Positions 9,468 to 17,663 of a DNA stretch of 64,000 bases are shown piece by piece. Made by a program: the position numbers and the translations under genes. How positions within the stretch are numbered: the stretch's first letter is position 1; each line of letters starts with the position of its first letter. The stretch is from Nostoc sp. GT001. Its GTDB lineage: Bacteria; Cyanobacteriota; Cyanobacteriia; Cyanobacteriales; Nostocaceae. Location: assembly GCF_030382115.1 (NCBI RefSeq), contig NZ_JAUDRJ010000003.1:5585233-5649232 (forward strand), read 5' to 3'. The notes below the pieces were generated by a model, which worked only from the letters and a program-made list of their open reading frames with translations, was not told the DNA's origin and did no database searches.

Positions 9468-9740
9468 ATGTTTACCATCGATTTAAGCATCAGAAACACT
9501 GCTTTCCCGATCTCAGTACAACGTAAGTCAGCAGAGGATGCTGAGGCTGTCTATCAGCTAATTTTGGCAGCAATCCGTTCTGGGAACCCTGACATTGTAG
9601 AACTCAAGTGCGAAGGCAAGACAGAGAAAAAAATTGCTGTCCGCGCTAGTGAAATTTCTGGAGTGCAGATTGTTCAGAAAGATGGTACAACTCCTGGTGG
9701 CGGCAGACCACCTGGCTTTTTCGCTGTAGCTGCTGAGTAA
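9468..9740 (+). CDS. conserved cyanobacterial protein, UPF0367-like
   Basis: A 90-residue protein starting MFTIDLSIRNTAFPISVQRK and ending in a Gly/Pro-rich GGGRPPGFFAVAAE tail. The pattern matches what I recall of the UPF0367 family of cyanobacterial proteins of unknown function. No membrane segment or catalytic motif is visible. It ends 13 bases before an ECF-type ATPase on the same strand, so the two are probably one transcription unit. Confidence 0.8.
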   Translation: MFTIDLSIRNTAFPISVQRKSAEDAEAVYQLILAAIRSGNPDIVELKCEGKTEKKIAVRASEISGVQIVQKDGTTPGGGRPPGFFAVAAE

Positions 9741-9753
9741 CCAAGGTTGACAA

Positions 9754-10431
9754 ATGGCTCAAGTGGGCATTGAGGTCAAGGATTTAAATTTCAGTTGGCC
9801 TAATGGAGAGAAAGTGATCAAATCTTGCTCTTTAGAAGTACCCAAGGGTGAGTTTTGGATGCTCTTGGGTACAAATGGCAGCGGAAAATCTACTTTACTG
9901 AGACTGCTGGCGGGGTTATTAGCTCCTGAATCTGGCGAAATTCGGGTTTTACAACCCGTTGGCTTTGTCTTCCAAAATCCGGATCATCAACTGGTGATGC
10001 CAACGGTTGGTGCTGATGTGGCTTTTGGATTGGTGGAAGAAAAGTTGCCACCTGCTGCTACCAGAGCCAGGGTTGAGGAGGCGTTAGGAGCGGTGAATTT
10101 GCTTACTTTGCAACGACGCCCTATCTATGCACTTTCTGGCGGACAGAAACAGCGAGTCGCGATCGCAGGTGCGATCGCCCGTCGCTGTGAAGTTCTATTA
10201 TTAGATGAACCCACTGCTTTACTAGATCCAGATAGCCAGTTGGATTTAGTTGCTGGTGTCCGCCGCCTTGTCAAAAGTCGAGGTATTACAGCCCTTTGGG
10301 TGACACATCGATTAGATGAGCTAAATTACTGTGACGGCGCTTTTTTGCTAGAAAAAGGCTCTTTGGTTGATAGTGGGGAAGCCCAACGCCTCAAACAACG
10401 TCTGATGGAGGTACACAGCGAAGCCTCTTAA
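9754..10431 (+). CDS. ABC transporter ATP-binding protein, ECF/CbiO-like
   Basis: A 225-residue single nucleotide-binding domain. Walker A is GTNGSGKST (39-47), the Q-loop FQNPDHQLVMPTV, the signature LSGGQKQR, Walker B VLLLDEPTA and the H-loop WVTHRLDE. The Q-loop wording (NPDHQ) is typical of EcfA/CbiO ATPases that power vitamin or metal uptake. No transmembrane EcfT or substrate-binding S component is encoded next to it, so its partners must be elsewhere. Substrate unknown. Confidence 0.88.
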   Translation: MAQVGIEVKDLNFSWPNGEKVIKSCSLEVPKGEFWMLLGTNGSGKSTLLRLLAGLLAPESGEIRVLQPVGFVFQNPDHQLVMPTVGADVAFGLVEEKLPPAATRARVEEALGAVNLLTLQRRPIYALSGGQKQRVAIAGAIARRCEVLLLDEPTALLDPDSQLDLVAGVRRLVKSRGITALWVTHRLDELNYCDGAFLLEKGSLVDSGEAQRLKQRLMEVHSEAS

Positions 10432-10492
10432 TTGAGTGCTGAGTAAAATTCATTGTACTTAGCACTCCTGAATACTACTAATAAAGAACTGT

Positions 10493-10521
10493 AACGCGCC
10501 TTTTAAACAAAGGCGCGTTTT
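10493..10521 (+). terminator. probable terminator after the ECF ATPase gene
   Basis: AACGCGCCTTT and AAAGGCGCGTT pair around a short AT loop and are followed by TT, giving TTTT in total. A strong GC stem with a short T-run. It may act in both directions. Confidence 0.65.
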
Positions 10522-10666
10522 AAGTTGGTGGGTCTATCTGAAGTTTGAGTTTTGTGAGGCTGCCGTATTTTTTATTCTGTGTAGCATAGTGTTACAGACT
10601 ATGCATCAATTATTATAAAACTTATGAATGAATTTTGTTAACTCTAGAAAATTGTGATCAAAAACC

Positions 10667-11218
10667 ATGCCCCGTTCCTTACTCCAAGCCGTTTTGTTAG
10701 TGGACGGCTACAATATCATAGGCGCTTGGCCTTGCCTTAAAAAAACGCGTGATAGCGTTGGATTAGAGGCTGCACGGGGCGAACTTGTGGAAGCGATGAC
10801 TGGTTATAGTGCGTTTCAAGGTTACACAACTCAGATAGTTTTTGATGCCCAATATCAGAACACCTCTAGTAATAAAGAAATTATTACTGAGCTTTTATCT
10901 GTTTATTACACTGATTTTGGGCAAACCGCAGATACTTATATTGAAAAATCCTGCGCTTCTTTTCGCCACCAAATAGCCCAATCTTTGATTTCTCGTGTGA
11001 TTGTTGCTACATCAGATCGGGCACAGCAGTTGATGATCCAAGGATATGGGGCTGAATGGTTGTCAGCACAGCAACTCTGTGGGGAAGTGGAAACCACTGT
11101 ATGCCGGATGCGACAGAAGTATCATACGCGCAAACAATCTAAGAGTCGGTTTTTAGCTAATGCCATTGATGCTAAGGCGCGGCAGCGTCTGGCTGAATTA
11201 CGAATGGGATTACAGTAG
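10667..11218 (+). CDS. NYN-domain (PIN-like) ribonuclease, YacP/Rae1-like
   Basis: A 183-residue protein with an NYN/YacP fold. It has an N-terminal VDGYNIIG (first acidic residue near 13), IVFDAQYQ, then DTYIEKS and VATSDRAQQ supplying the other acidic residues. The Bacillus homologue Rae1 is a ribosome-associated mRNA endonuclease. The C-terminal helix is basic (RQKYHTRKQSKSR), compatible with RNA binding. It stands alone, upstream of tRNA-Asn. Confidence 0.85.
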   Translation: MPRSLLQAVLLVDGYNIIGAWPCLKKTRDSVGLEAARGELVEAMTGYSAFQGYTTQIVFDAQYQNTSSNKEIITELLSVYYTDFGQTADTYIEKSCASFRHQIAQSLISRVIVATSDRAQQLMIQGYGAEWLSAQQLCGEVETTVCRMRQKYHTRKQSKSRFLANAIDAKARQRLAELRMGLQ

Positions 11219-11362
11219 ATATTTAGTATCTCAGAGTCTCTGCTTAAGTTCCTGAATCGATTTTGGCTGCAAAATTTCTCTAAATTAACTATCTAAAAAA
11301 AATATTGGCGAAAGTACTTGCCAAATACTATTTTTAGCCCTAAGATTATAAATCGTGAGTGG

Positions 11363-11434
<72 letters not shown>

Positions 11435-11458
11435 TTTATCAATTTTGGATTTTAAATT

Positions 11459-12634
11459 TTGGATTCTAGATTATCCATCAGAGACTTATGGTCGCTTGAC
11501 TCGGCTGTGACGTTTCTGAATCATGGGTCTTTTGGTGCTTGTCCTAAACAAGTGCTGGAATTTCAACAACGTTTGCGATCGCACCTCGAACATGAACCCT
11601 TACGCTTTTTTGGTAGGGAATGGGAACCTCTGCTAGACGATGCCAGAAGTAAGTTAGCGGCGTTTGTAGGTGCTGATGTGCAGGATTTGGTATTTGTCCC
11701 CAATGCGACGACTGGCGTTAATTCGGTGTTAAGGTCGCTGACGTTTTCACCAGAGGACGAAATACTTACAACCAACCACGAATATAATGCTTGCCGCAAT
11801 GCACTTGATTTTATTGCCAGTCGCACTGGTGCGCGGGTGGTAGTGGCAAAAATTCCTTTCCCCATTGACTCGCCACAGCAAGTAATCGCAGCAGTAATTG
11901 AGCGAGTTTCACCAAAAACACGATTAGCACTTTTGGATCATGTTACCAGTCAGACAGGGCTAATTTTCCCGATGCAAGAGTTGGCGAAGGAGTTGCAACA
12001 ACGGGGTGTAGATACATTGATAGATGGGGCACATGCGCCTGGAATGATTTCTCTCGATTTACGAGAGATTGACGCAACTTATTACACCGGGAATTGTCAT
12101 AAATGGCTGTGTGCGCCTAAAGGGGCAGCATTTTTGTATGTGCGACGAGATAAACAGTCAGAAATTCGTCCTCTGACAATTAGCCACGGGACAAATTCGC
12201 CACGCACTGATAAAAGCCGCTTTCAGTTGGAATTTGACTGGACAGGTACAGACGATCCTACAGCTTATATGTGTGTACCGGAAGCGATCGCTTTTATGGG
12301 TTCCTTGTTACCTGGTGGGTGGAAAGAATTGAGACAGCAAAATCATCAGCTAGTGTTGCAGGGAAGACAGCTACTTTGTGAAGCGTTGGAGGTGCAGCCG
12401 CCTTGTCCAGAGGAGATGATTGGTTCAATGGCGGTTGTGCCAATGCCTACGATATTGGAAAACCGCGATTTCATGTCTGTACACGATGAGTTGTTTGATA
12501 AGTTTGGTATTCAAGTGCAGGTGATGCCGTGGCAGGAAAAACCTCGGCTGTTGGTAAGGATTTCGGCGCAGATTTACAATACTTTAGAGCAGTATGAGTA
12601 TTTGGCAAAGGTGCTAAAGGGGTTGTGCTGTTAA
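11459..12634 (+). CDS. PLP-dependent aminotransferase class V-fold enzyme (isopenicillin-N epimerase-like)
   Basis: A 391-residue protein. The N terminus (VTFLNHGSFGACP) and the PLP lysine motif CHKWLCAPKG (about 215-225), with DGAHAPG upstream as the aspartate that holds the pyridine ring, match the cysteine desulfurase/isopenicillin-N epimerase branch. No desulfurase active-site Cys loop is obvious, so cysteine desulfurase activity is unlikely. The start is TTG at 11459, 25 bases after the tRNA. An in-frame stop lies just upstream and no ATG precedes the conserved N terminus. Substrate unknown. Confidence 0.85.
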   Translation: MDSRLSIRDLWSLDSAVTFLNHGSFGACPKQVLEFQQRLRSHLEHEPLRFFGREWEPLLDDARSKLAAFVGADVQDLVFVPNATTGVNSVLRSLTFSPEDEILTTNHEYNACRNALDFIASRTGARVVVAKIPFPIDSPQQVIAAVIERVSPKTRLALLDHVTSQTGLIFPMQELAKELQQRGVDTLIDGAHAPGMISLDLREIDATYYTGNCHKWLCAPKGAAFLYVRRDKQSEIRPLTISHGTNSPRTDKSRFQLEFDWTGTDDPTAYMCVPEAIAFMGSLLPGGWKELRQQNHQLVLQGRQLLCEALEVQPPCPEEMIGSMAVVPMPTILENRDFMSVHDELFDKFGIQVQVMPWQEKPRLLVRISAQIYNTLEQYEYLAKVLKGLCC

Positions 12635-12719
12635 TCTAGTTTAGGAAATTGGCGATCGCTTCAATGCTTTGTTCTGCACTATTGGCAGTCAACATTGGGC
12701 CATTTGCCAAATAGATATT

Positions 12720-12934
12720 TTCATTGAAGATCCCAGGCTATTTGTCGGTCGTAAAGATGAATTACACGCGATCGCTCTCTCCTGCGCCGGATAATCCACG
12801 GGGAAACTCCCACACAGCAAGACAAAGGCGTTATCCGCAAACTAACGCGAAAAGAAATCTTGACTCCAGAAGGCAATGCTTTTCAAGTGCCTTTGGTACA
12901 AAAATATATAGAACAGTTGCTAGAAGAAGAATAA
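12720..12934 (+). pseudogene. remnant of a P-loop (AAA/STAND-type) ATPase
   Basis: Two fragments in different frames look like the start and end of one ATPase. FIEDPRLFVGRKDELHAIA (about 12721-12777) resembles the FVGRxxEL motif that precedes Walker A in AAA/STAND ATPases. DKGVIRKLTRKEI..EGNAFQVPLVQKYIEQLLEEE (to the TAA at 12932-12934) resembles their C-terminal winged helix. The Walker motifs and the centre are gone and a stop lies between the fragments, so this is a deletion remnant. The ORF 12724-12990 in another frame is not real. Confidence 0.55.
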
Positions 12935-13114
12935 GCGGGGTTGCATATTTGCGGGATGATTTTACTATTTTTGTGAGATGGGCAACATGAGCGTCCCTTG
13001 TATTTCCGGGCGGGCAGGATGCCCACCCCACAAGAATCATCCCTTAATTCAGCAACGCCGAATAAGCTTAATTCGTAGTTCGTAATTACCGCTTGTTAAT
13101 TTGTTTTGATTGCA

Positions 13115-13333
13115 ATTTTCGTTATAAACATTACGAGTTTTGTTAGCAACGCTACGAGTTTTGTTACAAACACTACGAGTTTCGTTAGTAACGCTACGAT
13201 TTTCGTTACAAACACTACGAGTTTTGTTAGCAACGCTACGATTTTCGTTACAAACATAACGATTTTTGTTACAAACACCACGATTTTGTTACAAATAACA
13301 TAATTTTCGTTACAAACATAACGATTTCGTGCT
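13115..13333. repeat. 21-bp tandem repeat, about 10 copies
   Basis: Imperfect head-to-tail units of about 21 bases, consensus like ATTTTCGTTACAAACACTACG, alternating between GTTAGCAACGCTACG and GTTACAAACACTACG forms. One unit near 13280 is a base short. Because 21 is a multiple of 3, several frames stay open on both strands and read as heptapeptide repeats. No start signal or conserved protein supports translation. It sits between the ATPase remnant and the M56 peptidase gene. Confidence 0.9.
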
Positions 13334-13355
13334 GTAGTAGCTTTTTAAATTCAAC

Positions 13356-14198
13356 TTAACTATGAAATATCACAGTCAGTAGAGGTAGGAACGCCAACAG
13401 AAAGCCATGCCACGATTGCAATTGAGCTTCTGGGGTTGCTTCTGTTGGTGCTAATAAAGCTTCTACTCTTTGTTCTAAACGATCTGCACCAGAGGAACCT
13501 AATGCAGCACAGCAAATTTCCGATAAAACGGGGCCGCTACTAACCACTAATAAAAGTGATTCTGCTAGCACCAGAGGGTCTACCTGCAATGCTGCATAAC
13601 TGTCAGCACGGAGTTCGCGCAAAGCTAAAAGTTCTTCCCACAAAGGCTCTGTATTTGGCAACCATGCAGTGCAAGAACGCACCCAACCCAGCCAGAAAAA
13701 CCAGAATGTATCCCTGTAATGGTGATGCCCTTGCTCATGGGCTAAGACGCTTTCTAAATGAGCGGGTGAGAGAGTTTGTACTAATCCTTGGCTAACTACT
13801 AGCTCTGGTTGCCAAAAACCGATTTGACCTGCAAACAACGCGCCCGTTTGCAGCAGTCTGGCTCGTCTATCGCCAACATTCACTAAGGGGCAGTTACGGG
13901 CAGATTCTACAGACTGCCAACCCTGGAAAGCAAGTTTAATGCATGAAATGGCAAAAAATGCCAAATAAATTAATGCTAGTAAATAGCTAATTGAGCCTGT
14001 ATACATCCCGCCCATTTGTCCTTGAGGCCCCATGAACAGCACCGCGATCGCTGTCATAAAAATTAGCAAGGGCGGGAAGAGAAACAAAAATAGCGATCGC
14101 TGCCACCGCCGACTCCAATTGCCTTGGGGTTGATTCCAAGTGGATCTTAACCACCAGGCAACTGCCAAAGCATTCAAAATCATTATTAGATGCATCAT
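13356..14198 (-). CDS. M56-family (BlaR1/MecR1-like) membrane metallopeptidase
   Basis: A 280-residue protein with transmembrane segments near 1-20, 35-58, 70-95 and at the C terminus. The zinc motif HEQGH (HExxH) lies in ESVLAHEQGHHHYRDT, with a downstream ELRADSYA as the likely third ligand region. It lacks the penicillin-binding sensor domain of BlaR1. Its start overlaps the end of the BlaI-type repressor by 4 bases (ATGA). In the BlaI/BlaR1 system the peptidase inactivates the repressor. No beta-lactamase lies beside it, so the controlled genes are unknown. Confidence 0.87.
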   Translation of the reverse strand: MMHLIMILNALAVAWWLRSTWNQPQGNWSRRWQRSLFLFLFPPLLIFMTAIAVLFMGPQGQMGGMYTGSISYLLALIYLAFFAISCIKLAFQGWQSVESARNCPLVNVGDRRARLLQTGALFAGQIGFWQPELVVSQGLVQTLSPAHLESVLAHEQGHHHYRDTFWFFWLGWVRSCTAWLPNTEPLWEELLALRELRADSYAALQVDPLVLAESLLLVVSSGPVLSEICCAALGSSGADRLEQRVEALLAPTEATPEAQLQSWHGFLLAFLPLLTVIFHS

Positions 14199-14614
14199 TG
14201 TTCCTCCCTGGCTTGGCGTGCAGATTGAATCCGTTTGGCGATCGCTGCTATTTGCTCACTAGCTGCTTCATCTAGACTATCGGCAAAGGCAGCAATAACA
14301 TCGGGATTTCCCACCGCGAGAAATCGCTGTAACTGCTCGTGAGCTTTGATTACATCTGATTGCTGCTTACTCAGCATTGGCCGCCAATAGAATGCCCGCT
14401 CTTTCTTATCGCAGGCCAGCCAACCTTTATCAGTGAGGCGACGTAAAACTGTGGTTACAGAAGTATACGCTAATTCGCGGTTGGGATCGGCGAGGATGCG
14501 ATCGTGTACATCCTTGACTGTGGCTGAACCAAGTTCCCAGATAATATTTAAAATTTCCGCTTCCAACGGGCCTAAAGATAGTTGTTTAGGGCGGTAGTCG
14601 GGTAAAGGTGCCAT
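14195..14614 (-). CDS. BlaI/MecI/CopY-family transcriptional repressor
   Basis: A 139-residue protein with a winged-helix N terminus (LGPLEAEILNIIWELGSATVKDVHDRI, then YTSVTTVLRRLTDKGWL) typical of BlaI/MecI. A helical dimerisation tail follows. Members of this family are inactivated by a BlaR1-type peptidase, here encoded by the overlapping downstream gene. The operator is probably in 14615-14946, but I see no convincing TACA/TGTA dyad. Confidence 0.9.
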   Translation of the reverse strand: MAPLPDYRPKQLSLGPLEAEILNIIWELGSATVKDVHDRILADPNRELAYTSVTTVLRRLTDKGWLACDKKERAFYWRPMLSKQQSDVIKAHEQLQRFLAVGNPDVIAAFADSLDEAASEQIAAIAKRIQSARQAREEQ

Positions 14615-14946
14615 AGCGATTTTCGATTTGGGATGAGCGGAGTGGAGGTAAAAATTTTACTTTCTATTTGGCTAAGTATTAGTCAGGATGCGTAGTGGTG
14701 CTAACTTGGAATGCCAAATACAGCTTGAGAAAATCTGTTCTTGTTTTAGATTACAGGATAGTGCAGCAAATATGAAAGTCTAAAAGCATAAAAATGGACT
14801 TTTTGAGTATTTTTGTATTGAATGGGTTACATCGTGCATATTTGATGCTAAAAAATTGTTTGCGAATAATTGTGACTATAGTTAGTGACACCAACTAGGT
14901 AGAATGTTATTTGCGGCAGTAGTATTAAAACAGGTGTATCCAGCCC
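14615..14946. other. divergent promoter region between the BlaI-like gene and comB
   Basis: About 330 A/T-rich bases without an ORF. It must contain the promoter and operator of the BlaI/M56 pair and the comB promoter. No clear boxes can be assigned. Confidence 0.4.
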
Positions 14947-15687
14947 GTGAAGTTATTCGTATACCACACTCCTGAATTGACTCCAACGGATAAAGCGCCA
15001 GAATGTGCGATCGCAGTCGATGTCTTGCGAGCCACTAGCACAATAGCGACTGTCTTGGCATCTGGAGGCGAAGCTGTACAAGTATTCAGCGATTTAGATC
15101 AGTTAATTGAAGTTAGCGAAAAATGGCCCCCTGAAAAACGTCTGCGGGCTGGAGAACGCGGCGGCGCGAAAGTCGCTGGTTTTGAGTTGGGAAACTCTCC
15201 CCTCGACTGCACACCAGAATTAGTGCAAGAGCGGCGTTTGTTTATCAGTACCACAAACGGCACTCGTGCTTTACAAAGGGTACAAGACTCCCCAAATGTA
15301 TTAGCAGCAGCCTTGATTAACCGGGCGGCGGTGGTGCAATTTCTCTTAGATAAGCAACCAGAGACAGTATGGATTGTCGGTTCCGGTTGGGAAGGCAGTT
15401 ATTCCTTAGAGGATACAGTTTGTGCAGGTGCGATCGCTCATAGCATTTTGCAGCAAACCAAGTTGTCACCTGAAGAACTCGCTGGTAACGATGAAGTAAT
15501 TAGTGCGATCGCTCTTTACTCTCAGTGGCAAGATAACTTATTAGGATTACTTCACCAAGCTAGTCACGGCCAACGATTGTTGCGTCTTGACTGTCTAGAT
15601 GATTTAAAATATTGTTCCCAAACTGATATTTTAGATGTCTTGCCAATACAACATGAAACGGGAGTATTAAAAAGTCAAAAGAAATAG
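14947..15687 (+). CDS. comB: 2-phosphosulfolactate phosphatase-like protein (ComB family)
   Basis: A 246-residue protein of the ComB family, Mg-dependent phosphatases first described in coenzyme M synthesis. Conserved stretches are [49 protein letters not shown] and [19 protein letters not shown]. Cyanobacteria carry ComB without making coenzyme M, so the physiological substrate is uncertain. The start is GTG at 14947. No operon partner is present. Confidence 0.87.
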   Translation: MKLFVYHTPELTPTDKAPECAIAVDVLRATSTIATVLASGGEAVQVFSDLDQLIEVSEKWPPEKRLRAGERGGAKVAGFELGNSPLDCTPELVQERRLFISTTNGTRALQRVQDSPNVLAAALINRAAVVQFLLDKQPETVWIVGSGWEGSYSLEDTVCAGAIAHSILQQTKLSPEELAGNDEVISAIALYSQWQDNLLGLLHQASHGQRLLRLDCLDDLKYCSQTDILDVLPIQHETGVLKSQKK

Positions 15688-15689
15688 CG

Positions 15690-15835
15690 AATAGGGAGCA
15701 GAGGAGGCAGGGGGAGCAGGGGGAGCAGGGGAGACAAGGGAGACAAGGGGGAATTATTGATTGAACAAGTCTCTCCCTTGTCTCCTCCCTCTTCCTTGTC
15801 TACTTTGTCTCTTCTCCATGCCCAATGCCCAATGC
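15690..15835. repeat. purine-rich 7-mer array with inverted copy
   Basis: GGGGGAGCAGG and GGGAGACAAGG units (about 15705-15750) are followed by the complementary CCCTTGTCTCC form (about 15776-15800). The segment can fold into a long hairpin between two convergent genes (comB and rfbD). A second run (CCCAATG, repeated) follows. Confidence 0.7.
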
Positions 15836-15836
15836 C

Positions 15837-16727
15837 CTATTCCCCATGCTCAATTTTCAAATCTGTGAGCATTTGCCGGAGTCTTTGTCGCCAATGGGGG
15901 GGATAAGTCCCTAGAATTGCCGCAATTTTTCCACAAGCAAGGACGGAATAAGCAGGGCGACGGGCTGGTGTGGGATATTCGGCGGTTGTAATGGGGACAA
16001 CACGTTCAACTTTCAAAGGGAAGCCTAGCTGTTGGGCTTCTTCAAAAATGGCGACGGCAAAATCATACCAGCTAGCAACGCCGCTATTAGTGTAGTGATA
16101 AGTGCCGCTAATTTCTGGAGTTAATTGGGGAATCGTCTGGGCTATAACTGCCGCTATATCTTGCGCCCAAGTCGGGCTACCAATTTGATCGGCGACAACA
16201 CGGAGTTCTTGGCGTTCTGCACTTAGTCGCAGCATGGTTTTAACAAAGTTACTTTTGCCAAAGGTTCCATAAACCCAAGCTGTGCGGAGAATGAGATGAT
16301 GGGCGCAATTTTCCCGAATAGCTTCTTCTCCAGCGAGTTTGGTTTTACCATAAACACTCAACGGATTAGTCGCATCAGTTTCTTGGTAAGGGCTACAGCC
16401 ATTGCCATCAAAAACGTAATCGGTCGAAATATGAATTAGAAAAGCTCCTAACTTTTGGCTTTCTTGGGCAAGAAATAGGGGTGCAAAAGCATTAATAGCG
16501 GTAGCAAGTTCGGGTTCGCTTTCGGCTTTATCTACAGCAGTATAAGCGGCAGCATTAATGATGATTTGTGGCTGCTTGGATCTGATAACTTTGCGGAGGG
16601 TATCGGGTTGGGTAAGGTCTACTGTTGGGCGTGCTACTGAGATAATATCGCCGGATGATGAAAGTATTTGTTGTAGTTCCTTACCCACTTGACCGTTACT
16701 ACCAATCAGCAAAATTGATTTAGTCAT
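15837..16727 (-). CDS. rfbD: dTDP-4-dehydrorhamnose reductase
   Basis: A 296-residue SDR-type enzyme for the last step of dTDP-L-rhamnose synthesis. It has the Rossmann motif GSNGQVGKELQ, the DYVFDG segment and catalytic YGKTK (YxxxK). The C-terminal RPAYSVL is typical of RmlD. Start and length are standard. It is the last gene of the long minus-strand polysaccharide locus. Confidence 0.93.
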   Translation of the reverse strand: MTKSILLIGSNGQVGKELQQILSSSGDIISVARPTVDLTQPDTLRKVIRSKQPQIIINAAAYTAVDKAESEPELATAINAFAPLFLAQESQKLGAFLIHISTDYVFDGNGCSPYQETDATNPLSVYGKTKLAGEEAIRENCAHHLILRTAWVYGTFGKSNFVKTMLRLSAERQELRVVADQIGSPTWAQDIAAVIAQTIPQLTPEISGTYHYTNSGVASWYDFAVAIFEEAQQLGFPLKVERVVPITTAEYPTPARRPAYSVLACGKIAAILGTYPPHWRQRLRQMLTDLKIEHGE

Positions 16728-17004
16728 TTGTCATTTGTCACTTGTACTGAGTTTCGACTGCGCGGTAATCGAGCGAAGTCGAGATTCAACTACCGCGAAG
16801 CCGTTGGCGTGGTAACAGAGCGTAGTCGAAGTGCAGCCTCTCGTAGAGAAGTATTTGTCATTTGTACAAGAGAAGCCACGCTCACTCTTTAACGTGGTTT
16901 GAATTAGTCCGATGAAAGACAAAGTTTTTCCGCACACTATAAAAGTAAGCTTAGGGTATCACAAGAGGCTGGGTATCTGACAAAATCCAATGACCAATGA
17001 CCAT
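16728..17004. repeat. dispersed-repeat intergenic segment
   Basis: Contains TTTGTCACTTGT-type repeats and a degenerate palindromic element with ACTGAGTTTCGACTGCGCGG and GAGCGTAGTCGAAGT motifs (about 16742-16850). This kind of dispersed repeat recurs near 37440-37490 and 62645-62720. No gene seen. Confidence 0.6.
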
Positions 17005-17550
17005 TTAATCAAATACTTCAGCAGTTCTGAAAGATTTACCCGCTTGGTCTTTAGCTGATAAAATTGGTGGTTCACTCAGGGGCCAATCTATCGCTAAATC
17101 TGGATCGTTCCATAGAATTGTGCGATCGCTTCGGGGCGCGTAGTAATCTGTAGTTTTGTAGAGAACTTCGGCTATTTCTGAAAGCGCCAGAAAGCCGTGA
17201 GCAAAGCCTGGTGGTATCCACAGTAGGCGTTTGTTTTTAGCACTGAGTTCATAACCTACCCACTTACCGAAGGTCGGCGAACTTGTTCTAATGTCTACGG
17301 CTACATCAAAAATAGTGCCAACAATCGCCCGAATGAGTTTACCTTGAGGTTGTTGGATTTGATAATGCAATCCACGTAAGACGTTTTGTTTAGAGCAAGA
17401 GTGATTATCTTGGACGAAGTTCGTAACAATCCCTATCTCTTGAGCAAATTTTTGGTGGTTGTAAGCTTCAAAAAATAAACCGCGTTCATCTCCAAAGACT
17501 TGGGGTTCGAGTTGGATAACTTCGGGAATTTTGGTATGTACAATGCTCAT
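17005..17550 (-). CDS. rfbC: dTDP-4-dehydrorhamnose 3,5-epimerase
   Basis: A 181-residue cupin-fold epimerase. Motifs are DERGLFFEAYN, QDNHSCSKQNVLRGLHYQ (catalytic His in RGLHYQ), GKLIRAI, DVAVDIR and the conserved PPGFAHGF. The length is normal. It works between RfbA (plus an RfbB not present here) and RfbD in dTDP-rhamnose synthesis. Confidence 0.95.
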   Translation of the reverse strand: MSIVHTKIPEVIQLEPQVFGDERGLFFEAYNHQKFAQEIGIVTNFVQDNHSCSKQNVLRGLHYQIQQPQGKLIRAIVGTIFDVAVDIRTSSPTFGKWVGYELSAKNKRLLWIPPGFAHGFLALSEIAEVLYKTTDYYAPRSDRTILWNDPDLAIDWPLSEPPILSAKDQAGKSFRTAEVFD

Positions 17551-17663
17551 TAATATTATCAGTAATGTGCCACAGTCTTAATTATGAGAATAATTTAATA
17601 CTTGTATTTTACAGGTATTAGAATAAGATTTTGACTGTGGCTTTTTTCTTTTGAATAAGTAAA

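Noticed and set aside
12724..12990. 88-residue ORF
   Set aside because: Different frame from the two recognisable ATPase fragments. Its sequence has no protein-like pattern.
13096..13303. Two overlapping ORFs on opposite strands
   Set aside because: They are by-products of the 21-bp repeat (a multiple of three without stops) and have no start signal or homology.
13115..13333. Possible CRISPR array
   Set aside because: Units are directly adjacent with no unique spacers, so this is a minisatellite. The heptamer arrays at 37528-37646 and 52262-52320 are rejected for the same reason.
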